Below, piece by piece: positions 47,015 to 58,014 of a stretch of DNA of 64,000 nt. How positions within the stretch are numbered: the first letter of the stretch is position 1; each line of letters starts with the position of its first letter. The notes beneath the pieces are model-generated. The model did no database searches, had not been told where the DNA came from, and worked only from the letters and a program-made list of their open reading frames with translations. A program made the translations under genes and the position numbers. The DNA comes from Phascolomyces articulosus (lineage: Eukaryota > Mucoromycota > Mucoromycetes > Mucorales > Lichtheimiaceae), in contig JAIXMP010000010.1 in the NCBI GenBank assembly GCA_025677815.1, positions 1,054,001-1,118,000 of the forward strand. Direction: 5' to 3'.

Positions 47015-49273
47015 TTATCTTGTATCAAGGTCCAGAGTGACTTCATTACGAAACTTTCCCCAAATATCTCCATCCAGCAAAGGTTTTCGTCCATGCATAT
47101 ATAATTTCTGTAGCGTTTGAATGTTTTGTAAATACATCATCGCTTCATCTGTAGCATAATGTTCCTTGCTAGCCAATGCCAATTCTGTCAGCGAAATATT
47201 ATATTTCTGGAGATTATCGCAGAACCGGACAAAACCTTGATTGGTCATGCCTGCCCTGTCCATCGGTAAGAGTTTGATTGTTCTAAGTGTTGGAATGCAT
47301 GCAAGAACCTCTAATATAACATCGGAAAGAATAGGTGAGCTATTAACGCATGAAAATAGCTGTAATGTGCTTGTAGATTTTTTTGTTCCAACCTCACTGG
47401 CTGCTCCTATTACAGAATTTTCACGAAGCAGCTGAATCAAAGATGGTTTATGAATCATGTCAACATCACGTAATTTGAATTCCGCCAGGTTTTTCAATTG
47501 CACGAGAGTTCGCATAATTCCAATCCCATGTTGGCCATCCAAAATGCAAAAGCGAAAATAGACATGAGTTATATTAGAAGGTATCATTTTTTGAAGGAGT
47601 AGATTGGTCATTGCTGCATGTTCTTGAGTATCACCGCATATTGCAGAAAACATCTTTAACTTGTTCATCATAGAGGCTTCCATCATAATCACTCGTTCGA
47701 AATTGTGGTGTTGACCGTTGATCATATCCTTGAATCGAATGGATAATAACTCAAGACTCTTGCTATAAGTTTGAAGAATAGGTACAAGCTCGTCTACATC
47801 TTGAATAGCAACATGTAAAGAACGCAATCCATCCGTGGATTTCCAATTCGGATTATTCGGTAAAATATGACCATCGCCATCGACATCCTCAGATTCTTTA
47901 TTCAGGGTTAAATATTCCAATTCTTTACAATAATGATGGATACGGCGTAGTATTTGAGTTGGACAGCTTCGAAGTATCAGATGACGAAGCTTGGGGCAAA
48001 ATTGAAGAATTGACACCACATCTTTCTCTTCAAGAAAATGGACCAATAGTGTTAAATTAGAAAGTGATGATGTGCGTTCTGGTGATAAGTGTCCCATCGA
48101 TCCTGGTGATGGACGGAATGGATGTGCGTAATAAAATCGTTCGAGATTCTCACACACGGAAAGAAACGACTTAAATGGCATAGGTAGGCATCGTTCATTG
48201 CGATAAATATTATATAAAATAATAAGCTCTTTTAATGACTCCTTTTTTCGTTCAATGGCAGAATAGAGACTTGTATTGTCATTTATAGTACAAGCTGCAA
48301 AAAAAATATATAAATGTTGTTAGATATAAGTTAATTCATATCAATCATGTAATACGTTTCTTTTCAGAAAAAAAAAACACATGTTTTACAACAGTTGATG
48401 TAAAAGTAATTGATATTTACAATTAATAAGAAGCGTCCTCAATTTGGTAAATTGTTGCTTACTAGCAATTTGATGGAACATTTTTTGCATAAAGTCGCCG
48501 CTACTCACAAACTTCAAGTGGAGATGAACAATCTGATGGTGGATATACCCAATCTTTGTCAATTCTGTACTTTGATATGCAGATGCTGCTTTAGGAAGTG
48601 GTGATGGTTTACAAATTTCTGCCTTGAACCATAATGGCGAGCATACGGAAAGCTGATCTCGCCAAATTTGAGAGATATCAAGCAGTTCCAATAGTTCTCG
48701 CGTTTCGAAATTTTTGAAAATGATTGGCAGGACGTCATAAGGTAACTGTCCGATTAAGTCGATCGATCGATTAAGTTGCGCGTTTGTTGCATGGTAACGT
48801 TGAATTAAAAGTGTTCGTTTTTCGTCATTATTTCGTACAGTATCATAGCCTTGTTTATAAATATCACGAGCCAATTTCGTTTTGCACCACATGGAGAGAA
48901 GATTACCGGCGGCCAAATACCCTTGAGATGATGTTGGATCGAGGGCAATCATATGCATGGCGTCACAAAGTCCATTTTTCAGATCATGGGCCATTCCAAA
49001 AGCAGTTGCTCGAACATCCAGTAATGACATTTGTGTCTTGATCCAGTCATTAAGACCAGAAGTGGCATTTACAATGGCTTCTACATGATTCTTTTTTGAA
49101 ATAGCATGTCTAGCTTGATCGATCGCTAAACGACATGAATCAACGAGTTGCTCATGATGGTGATCAAACAAGTTACTGGTAATACTGCTGTTAAAGGTTG
49201 GATTCTCTAGTATGTCATGTTTTCGTTTGATATTCCGATTTTCGCTTTCATCCGAGGCTTTTCTTTTTATCAT
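47015..49273 (-). CDS. F-box protein with N-terminal TPR-like helices and LRR-like C-terminus
   Basis: Two exons on the minus strand (49273-48421, 48294-47015) join in frame to 710 residues. The alternative donor nearby would give an immediate stop. An N-terminal helical segment at residues 40-165 has TPR-like features (A-rich helices, NHVEAIVNATSGL, LDPTSSQGYLAAGNLL). The F-box lies at about 172-216 (IGQLPYDVLPIIFKNFETRE, then SPLWF). The C-terminal two thirds contain irregular leucine-rich repeats (FCPKLRHLILRSCP, CKELEYLTLNKE, YSKSLELLSIRF, IPTLRTIKLLP). F-box proteins bind Skp1 in SCF ubiquitin ligases and use the LRR part to pick substrates. Such TPR-like/F-box/LRR genes appear to be expanded and variable in mucoralean fungi, which fits this region. 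The substrate is unknown. Confidence 0.8.
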
Positions 49274-50681
49274 GAAAGAATGGACTGAGGATTGTGATGC
49301 AACTATAGTGTGAGAAAGGTAATATTAAAAAGAGGAGGGAGAATAAAAAATTGAATAGTGAAAAGAAAAGACGTGCGGGAATATTCTTATAGACATCTTG
49401 TAAAGCATCACATGGTGGAACGAAGTTAGGTGATAATTATTTGACTATAATAAGTAGATCTCTATATAATAACTATAAATATATACACAACAATTGGCAT
49501 TATATAAACACCATTGTTATAAATAAGAAAGTTTGAGGGGGAAGAAAAGAAGGACTTTTTCTTCTTTTGATAACAGGAATCAACAGCTCTTATTATAAAA
49601 AATCCAACATCATCATCAGCATCATTAGGATGGGTTTTTTTTTTACATAAAAAGTCAATCCTCATATTGTTCTTTCAATATATTGCAACAGTGCTACGCT
49701 GATGGGGTTTTTTAAGTCTTGACCTTACTACTTTGGGGAATAATCCCAACAAAAAAATTATGCGAACCGGTATCAGGAATGTAAAGCAAACCAGAAACTT
49801 TTCACTTTACTTACAATCATTGCGTATTATATAGGGTATCAAGGAGATAATTGTAGCACCAAGAAGTACAGGCGATTTCGCTGTTGAAGCTCCCTTTCTC
49901 CCTATTTTATTACCATTTTTATTTGATTTTATGATTTTACACTTGCATGTTGTGAATAATTTTTTTTGATCCAAAAAAGTAACATTTTATATTATCATTT
50001 GACATCCGACAATGAAAAGAGTTATAAATGGCGTATTTCATCTGCATAAATAATTATTTCCTCGTTGATCCCGTTGTCCGTGTTTATTTTAAACTTGGAT
50101 CCTTAAACAACAACAACAACAGCATTCACCTCCTGATGATGGAATATGTTATTACTATATGGTTTATATATTGTTACAAATCAAATATTAAAACAGTGGT
50201 AGTGGACCAAAAAATGGGAGCAAAAAAAAGATTATCATGATTATTTTGACTTAAAATTTTTTTCCTTATACATGGAAGGGATTTCTCTGGATTATGCACC
50301 AATAGAATGGATATCAACTAGTGATTAATGGAAATGCTTATTTAGTAATGCATCGCTTAATAATGAATGTTGTCGTTATAATTACGATAACAAATGTTTC
50401 GTGTAACTATTAATGATGCCACAATGATGAACCACTTGAATTAAGCCCAGTCATAAGATTAATAACATTACCAACATAGCAAAAGACTGCGGATCGAGAA
50501 GGAATCACGACAGCAAGTTAAATTTGTAATCAGCTATGTTGTCACGATGGTGATTTTTTTTATATAAAAGTAATAGCTGTTTCTCTTAGAGTAGGTTCTC
50601 ATTATCTCTTTTTGATAACACTGATATCACATCATCTTTCACTTTTTCCTACAAAAACAAGAACAGCTACATTCCAAAATT
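49274..50681. other. intergenic
   Basis: AT-rich DNA with an F-box gene leader (purine-rich on plus at 49315-49375) and a TATA-like element (TATATAAAA, about 50560-50569) before member C. No other gene is supported. Confidence 0.45.
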
Positions 50682-50953
50682 ATGCCTTCTTCATCCCAAG
50701 TCTTCATTCAAACTACCAATCAATCTCATTACGACTTGCGTTTTGCCACCTCTAATTCTTTGAATCAGCGCGCTTATACTTACTCCCATTCTACTTCTGG
50801 ATCAAATAGTACTGCCAATGGTGGGGGTCTACAGCAATTAACATTATCGTACCCTTCAAGAAGTGGATTGAAAAAAAAACAAAAGGTCTATTCCATGTTC
50901 TTAGCGGTCCTTCAGCCAGTTTAAAGAAATATCATGTTGACGTTTTTTTTTAA
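50682..50953 (+). CDS. small Ser-rich protein, family member C, with a frame break at an A-run
   Basis: I do not recognise this family. As written, the frame from 50682 ends at 50924 (80 residues, ending KKKQKVYSMFLAVLQPV). The N-terminus is polar (MPSSSQVFIQTTNQS) and a Ser/Gly-rich middle leads to RSGLKKK. At nine A (50871-50879) a -1 shift opens a frame that continues TKGLFHVLSGPSAS to a stop at 50951-50953. This shifted reading matches member A (SGLKKKAKAILHGLASGP), whereas the unshifted tail does not. So either the gene is broken by one base, the assembly lost one A, or the ribosome or polymerase slips at the run. The listed end is that of the shifted frame. Confidence 0.5.
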
Positions 50954-51715
50954 GATTTAGACTGAATTTTTATGTTAACATCCTGTTTCCATACTTACAC
51001 ATATACCAATTTATACATTTATTGGAATGGCATAGAATTTAAAAGACATGTTATTTTAATATATAGATTTATTGAGTTATATTCTAATTTTAAATTAGGT
51101 GAAGCACATCTACATACACTATCTATCAATATCAACTTATGAATTGCATTCAACTTTATATCTCTTAAACCTTACATACAAATTACATATATACATCTTC
51201 TTACGTGTTACATTCTGCTATATATGCATATAGATACCATTTTTTTTGTTTATTAGTCTCTCTATACAATAGATAATAAGTACGTTCATAGATTATTCTT
51301 TCTGGTATATATTACTGGTAGCAATAAAGGGTTTTTGATACGTAGCATAGAAATTGGACCATACACTGATAAACACTACTTATCAATTGTTCATAACTTC
51401 TTATTGCAGTAACTTATAAATTGTATATTAAAGGCTAATCAGAAGATCTACCGTATACATGTTTTAATATAATTGACGTCCCTCTATTTAATTTCAATAA
51501 GATAAAAATAAATAGCGAGCGACTATTGTTAATATTAGTATCAATTATAAACATGAGAAAACTAGATTCGATATTATGACAATGAATAGAATTATATATT
51601 TATCTACCTTCAAAAAATTGAAATCGTTACAAACAGGGAGTATCATTCGATTATTCTTGTATAATTTTTCAATGGTTCCATAAAATGTTATTAAGCTTTG
51701 AACGCGCCGGTTATG
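50954..51715. other. intergenic, AT-rich
   Basis: No gene or clear motif is seen. It ends at the GC-rich hairpin block. Confidence 0.4.
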
Positions 51716-51820
51716 GGGGTATGGGGGCAAGCCCCCATATTGCTTAGGAGAGGGTCAAGGGGGAACCCCCTTGCGACAATGTCCGCTGAATGACCTGAAG
51801 CGAAGCAAGAAAGGGCAGCT
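51716..51820. repeat. GC-rich double hairpin element
   Basis: An isolated GC-rich patch in AT-rich DNA contains two near-perfect palindromes, each with an AA centre. One is TATGGGGGC-AA-GCCCCCATA (51720-51739) and the other CAAGGGGG-AA-CCCCCTTG (51756-51773). They are separated by 16 bases and followed by a less GC-rich tail with GAAGCGAAGCAAG. The form resembles short palindromic repeats or GC clusters that spread as non-coding mobile units. Only one copy is seen in the window. Its origin is unknown. Confidence 0.6.
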
Positions 51821-52105
51821 AATATTAAGTAATAAAATAAAAACTACTTTTTTATTATTTGTGGAAGCGTCAGTCCTAAATACAAAAGTATAATAATAAC
51901 ATGTAAAAGTCACAATAATACAAAGAAGGAGAAGAAAAAAGGGGTCGAATCAATAGATTAAGGAGTACCATGCATTCATTTCAGTCTAGGAAAGTCAATC
52001 ACTGTTGTACCACGCCTAGTTTTTTTAAAAAGTAAATATCTCTATTAAAAAGGTGAAATAGATTCAAATCAGTAACTCTTCAATTTATTCTTATATCAAA
52101 AAAGA

Positions 52106-53641
52106 ATGACCATTGATACTACTATTACCACGGATATAATTCATCCTACCAAAAAGCATAACGTGTCACTATACCCGCAATCTAAGATACCACTTCATGG
52201 TTTGGATGTATTTACGCTGCCAGTCGGATTTAGCATTTTTTGGTTCTTTGACTCCCCAGTTAATCCTATTACGCATAAGGACGTTATTGACAAATTAAAG
52301 TGCTCTTTGGCTGAAGCGCTTGAATTATACCCACCAGTGACAGGAACGGTGCACTGTAACAAGGATGATGATTGGTATATTGCTCTGGATGAGCCAAATC
52401 GTCCAGGTACTCCTTTTCACTTTGAGATCAAGAATACACCTTATAGAAAAAAATATTACAAAGATTTATCACCAAGAACCAAAGAGGATGAGCCACTCAC
52501 ATCCAAATCAAGTATACTTGAAGTAAAAGCTACACAGGTAAATCTATATTTATATATTTTTCTGTTAAAATGGTCAATCATTAATCATAACTTTCAACAC
52601 CATCACGGTCAAAAATATTTTTTATTTGTCAAAAAAAAATAGTTTTCATGTGGGACAATTGCTATAGCAACATCTTTTCATCATCAAGTAGCAGATCTAC
52701 GTAGTTTTCTTGATTTCGTTGAAATATGGGCAGCACTTGCACGAGGTGAACATGTAGATTACAAAAAGATTCCAAAGGACTGGGGTCGCAAACCATCTCA
52801 ATTTTTCCCTCCAGTTCAAGAAGAATCTTCTATCCCTCCTCCGTGGACATCATCCTCATCGCCTATTCCTTTTGAAAAAATGGCTGAACGTTTATTTTTG
52901 CCTACTCAATCGGTCAAGTTGAATATCTCCAAAGACTCAGTCGAGCAATTGAAAGCGGATTTTACTTTACCAATTAAAAATAGCAATAATTCAGACCAGT
53001 GGATCTCCAAAGGGGATGCAATAATATCTCTTATCTCCGGCGCCCTTACTCGTGCACGAGAAAGCATCAATGTAATTCGGCCATGGGGACGATCAAATCC
53101 AGATTCTCAAGTTGAGGTTATTAGTATAGCATGTAACTGTCGTGTTCGTCGCGTTCCCAAAGGAAATGTTGAAAGTCACGAATATTTTGGTAATTTAACG
53201 AAGCCATCTTTTGCCACCACTCAACGCGCTGATCTTTTATCTCCAACCATCAACGCTGCCAGTCAAGTCGCTCTAGGTATACGAAATAATTTGAATCAAG
53301 AGCTTTCGCAGAAAAATATTACCAACCATCTGGGTTATTTTGGGAAATCAGAAGTGATCAAATCATTTGGCCGGGTTTACACTTATTGGGATGTATTATT
53401 CAGTAGCTGGTATCAATATGATTTACAAACTACTGCTTATGATTTTGGTTGGGGAAAACCGTTCTTAGGAATTACTGGTAGTTTGGATTCGACACCTGTA
53501 CCAGGAATTTGTATTTTGATGAACGGAGAGAATACAGGAGATATATATGTCAATTTGGGAGTGGAGCATTCATGTGTTGAATCATTTAAGTCTGACTCAT
53601 TACTCAACAAATACGCAACTCTATGTAGTACTGATGATTAA
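52106..53641 (+). CDS. BAHD-type acyl-CoA-dependent acyltransferase
   Basis: Two exons (52106-52537, 52643-53641) join in frame to 476 residues, the usual BAHD length (430-480). The catalytic HxxxD motif is at residues 158-162 (SFHHQVADLRSF) and the DFGWG motif at about 411-415 (TAYDFGWGKPF). The N-terminal segment LDVFTLPVGFSIFWFF and ALELYPPVTGTV are also typical. BAHD enzymes move acyl groups from CoA thioesters to hydroxyl or amine groups of small molecules. The family is large in plants and patchy in fungi. The substrate is not readable. The gene converges on a P450 gene, with 545 bases between stops, and a second P450 follows. They may form a small biosynthetic cluster. Both catalytic motifs are intact, so it is probably active. 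Confidence 0.85.
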
Positions 53642-54186
53642 TGACCTTGTTACCCTTCCTATTATATAATATCATGGAACTATTTATTAGAAATAAATTT
53701 TAGGAAATGCTTTCTTCCATACTTTTATCTATTTGGATTTACTCTTTTATTCTTATTAATCTTGGTTTAATATGTATAAATATACAAAATTTTTATTTCT
53801 TTGAACTGGTCGAATATCTATACAGCCATTGCATTGGATTATATTATTATAATCACAACAATGTATATATCATTGTAAAACCCATCTCCAAACACAATAT
53901 AGGGGTCATAAAATAGAAGCCTGTTAGCTTTCGCATAAACAGAAGAGTTTCAAATGTATTTTTGTATTTTACAAATTTGTTAGTAGTCTCTGACCATTCC
54001 GTCAGCATCACTAATTAGGCATCACTGCTTTTTGAAACAAATAACCCATGTTTATTATTATTCAATTATCATTATGAACATTTTATAACCGCTAATAATA
54101 ATAAAATCATTACGCATTTAATATCCAAGCAGCTGTGTTCATTTTAATTATTACTTGACCGGATATATACGAAGATATGGCTGCTG
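53642..54186. other. convergent intergenic region
   Basis: 3' flanks of the acyltransferase and P450 A genes. AT-rich, no gene supported. Confidence 0.45.
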
Positions 54187-56482
54187 TTAACGTCTTTCTA
54201 ATAATATTTGTAATCCATTTTTAATTTCCAAAACAAACGAAACAAAATATTCAACATTCTGACCAGGTGCTAATGTTATTTTGTAGCGCTGAACGAGTGT
54301 TGCAATGACAGCAATTGCTTCTAATGTTGCCAATTGTTTGCCTTGTATAAAAAATTGAAACAGTATTTATTCATCAGAAGAACATATCCATTAGTATCAT
54401 CGCAATGCTTTATACAAAAATACCATTTTCAAAAATAAATATAAATAAATTTATGCTACTCACCCATGCATGCCCGTGGACCACAGCCAAACAGCGGCCA
54501 CTTTCCTAGAGGTTCCTGGCGTAAATGTCCGTTTTCAATCCATCTCTCCGGCTTGAATTCTCTACAATCATCACCCCATATTTTAGCAGTTCTTGCTTGT
54601 GCATAATGGTTTGTGGCAACAGTATCTCCTTTTCGAACCCTGGTACCATCCGGCCACACATCATCATTTAGTGCTACTCTTATGTTTGTTGGTCCTGGAG
54701 GATACAGTCGAAGAGTCTCAAAAAATCTAATTCCCTTATTAATACAGTAATGCACAACAGGCAGTAAAAATAAAAGAGCACACATACACAAGCCCTGGAT
54801 ATAGCATAGCTCATTCAGTTAAAAACAATAGACACTTACACAGCATGGGCATATGTCATTTTCTTGGTTATCTGATAAACGTCTTTTGGGCTTTTCTGAT
54901 TTAAAAGTAGTGGTTCCTCGTTATCACCATTTGTTGAGACAAATGTTTCTATTTCTTGGACCAATTTATCTTGAACGTGTGGATGTTGAGTTAAGCAATA
55001 AATTGTCCAGGTTATTGATGTAACAGTTGTATCTCTTCCAGCAACAATGGCCGAAACAATCATATCACGTAGATCTTTATCAGAAAAAGGTTGCTCGTTT
55101 TCATCGAGTTCGTTCATAAACAGTGACAACAAATCATCAAAATTATCATGTCCATCTTCAATATTCTTGCGACGTTCCGCAATCATTGTATATGCAAATT
55201 CATTAAGTGTGTCGTAGTGCTGTTCTATTGATTTTGTATGACTATCACGGAACAAATCTCTGAATTTATAAGCAAAGGATGCAAGTGGATTGGTAAACAA
55301 TTCGAAAGTATGACGAATACATTTATCAAAAGAATCTACTAGTGGTTTTGAATCTGCTTGTGTCAGAGTTCTAAGACTTTTTCCAAACGAAATACTAATA
55401 ATATATAATATAAAAAACTCAGAATGAACTGTCATATACTATGTGATTTGTTCTTTTACAGGTTAATTTTTGTATTGAAACTTACACCACAAATGAATCT
55501 GTAACGAATCTAGAAATTACTTTTCCAATATCGAAAGCAGTTCGATCTTGTGCATGAACATCCAAAATATGCTTTGTCATTTCATTGAGTTCGTGCACGA
55601 CTATGCCAACATATGAATCTTCAATCCTTTTCACATTATAAATTCGAACAGTAAGTTTGCGTAGAATCGCCCACCTGGTACCTTCCGTAACTGGCATGTT
55701 TCGACCAAAAAGTTGTCGAAATGTAACTCTACAAACAAATATTAGTATATTATTAATTTTCTATATACAAGTATAGCAGTAGCATTATTATACGTTTTAA
55801 AAGTTTGATATGTTGATTACTTACTTGAAGCGATCTCCCTTCTCATAGTTTAATGCGTTTCCTGTAAGGAAAGTAAAACATAGGAATCGTTTTATCAGGT
55901 ACACAGCAATAAACGACAACTAATTACCAACAAAATGTTCATCTTTCCACAACAAACAAACAAACAAACAACAAACTTACGTTTGAGAAAATATTCGACA
56001 TTTTTTGGATCGATTGTGATAATTCTGAAAGGCAACCCAATACCGGAATGGAGCCTATTAGATATTTAGATATTATTACATAAAAACATAACATGATATA
56101 GAAGAAAATATCATCTATTAATAGTAATTACAAACTATATATACGTATATTATCATGTCGCAAATATAATGTGTGTCATCCTTTATATATGTGTGCTTTA
56201 AAAATAACAGTGCATTTTTTTTCTATCACAAACATACTTTGTCAATGTATTCAACTTTTCAAACTCTTCAAGTTGAGCAGAATAAATATACTCAAATGAC
56301 TTCATTTCTTGAATAGTGGTTCCGATCAATGGGTATCCTTTTGTACGCGGCATATCTTCTGGAAAATCATCAAAAACGGCACAATCAGGATATTTGAGGA
56401 CTAATAGACCAATCAGTCCCGCAGCTGCACCACAAGCAAGTTTAGTTCCCGATATAAACTTGTCTTTTGTGATATTTGACAT
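54187..56482 (-). CDS. cytochrome P450 A (possibly CYP509-like)
   Basis: Seven exons on the minus strand join in frame to 523 residues: 56482-56238, 56054-55981, 55861-55825, 55728-55486, 55394-54840, 54726-54464 and 54341-54187. Core P450 marks are intact. The I-helix is AGRDTT (about residues 318-323), the K-helix ETLR (388-391), and the PERF-like block is FKPERW. The heme loop is FGCGPRACMG, with the Cys thiolate at about 471. An N-terminal hydrophobic segment (ACGAAAGLIGLLVLKYP) should anchor it in the ER. A Pro/Gly hinge (MPRTKGYPLIG) follows. The enzyme is a haem mono-oxygenase needing a reductase partner. Family assignment to a zygomycete CYP group is inference. It is the downstream member of a tandem pair with P450 B and shares its exact intron plan, including a 37-nt exon. 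Confidence 0.9.
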
Positions 56483-58014
56483 TGAAATATGGTATGGAGG
56501 GGAAAAAGAGCAAAGGTAAACAAAAAGAAATATATTATGGGAAATATATTTTTCGTGGAGAAAAAAAAACTTGATCCTAAGAAGAAATTTTAGAAAATTC
56601 AGTACAGAATGGAAGATAAGGGAGATATGCTTGAATAGTATCCAGAAGGAAAGGAGAGAGCAACATATCAAATGCATGAGAGTTAATGAGTAGTTACCTT
56701 GAAGAAAAAAAAAACTTCTTATACCGGTGTTTTACCCCTGAAAAAATAAGGGTGCCTATGATGAATGATTCGATGTATATTACTTATTTTATTTTTATAT
56801 ATAACATAATTATCGCCGTTGTTTTTGGGAATAATATGCAATCAAAATAGAATTATTTTTAAAGTCTTTTAACACGCTTAAAGTTAATTAGGAATTGGTA
56901 ACAGATCAACAAACTTTAAAGTAGTCCATATATTTTTATTTTAATAAATAAAAGTGGCGGCGCCCATCTGCGTAAGAATATAAACATGTTTTGACACCTT
57001 ATCGAGAAGCCACTCAGGGGCGCACAATTTATTATTAGCGTTTTTAAAACTATCTATGCAGATACGACAACCATGTTATATACAAAGAATGGTAAAATTG
57101 GATTAGGATTTTCTGCAATAATAGGAGATGAAGATGATCAGGAACTTGCACTCAGATGGACTAGGATTTATCAAATAGTAATAATAGAGAAGCGCATTAT
57201 TGTAGTTCGAGGGGGAGCATGCATAGACTCAGTTTGTAAGTACTTGTTGATCCATAATATGTGTATTGTCAACACCTAATTTAGTTTAATTTACTTACAA
57301 AAGTGACAGGTGTTTCCAGTACTTTTAAAGAAAATATTTATAGAAAATAAGGGTCATACCAAATTTCATACTTATTAAATATGCTTAATATATTTGTACC
57401 GTATAAAGGTGACTTTATAAATTTATGCTTTTATTATAACCAAAGCCAATATATCAACTTTAATGCATATCTTGATGTTTGACGACGCGCTATCTTTTAG
57501 ATTGCAGAAGTAAACATAATCTTCAGAGCAGTGAAGAAAAAAGAAAGATTTTATTCTCGGTAGAATTCAACAAATCCAAGTGATGAAGCATTAGGTTTTT
57601 GTAGAAATTTAACAACAGAGGACATAGCAAGTTGGTTTGAAAGGAAGAGATGAATTCGTATGTTCATAAGGAGGAGAGATATCAATAAGGAGGAACCTCA
57701 GCATTATATATTTAGATCCTATCTATACAACACTAAAATATACATTGAGTTTTAAATTGCATAAATTTTTTTTTATAACATACTAGTAAAAAATGACGTT
57801 GTAGAACAGATAGTTACTGGAATTGGATGATACACTAATGAGAAAAAGTATACTTATAACATAATATGGGTAAAAAAAAAGTTATTTTTTATTTATAAAA
57901 ATTAATATATTATTATGTTTATGTTGTAATTACCAATTGTAATAAAAAATGACATACAGTGTTAAGAAGCTAAAAGCAAATTATTATTATTATTTTGTCT
58001 ATTAATGATAATAG
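56483..58014. other. intergenic between the P450 genes
   Basis: This is the P450 A promoter side and the 3' flank of P450 B. A small GC-richer patch lies at 56954-57025 (GGCGGCGCCC and GGGGCGCAC). A plus-strand frame at 57073-57279 (68 codons) is unassigned. No gene is supported. Confidence 0.4.

Noticed and set aside
50871..50953. Member C as a simple pseudogene
   Set aside because: Kept as a gene because only one base separates it from a frame matching members A and B, and the rest of the coding sequence is intact. The cause of the break is left open.
57073..57279. 68-codon frame between the P450 genes
   Set aside because: Partly balanced composition, but short, without a known motif, homologous neighbour or splice extension.
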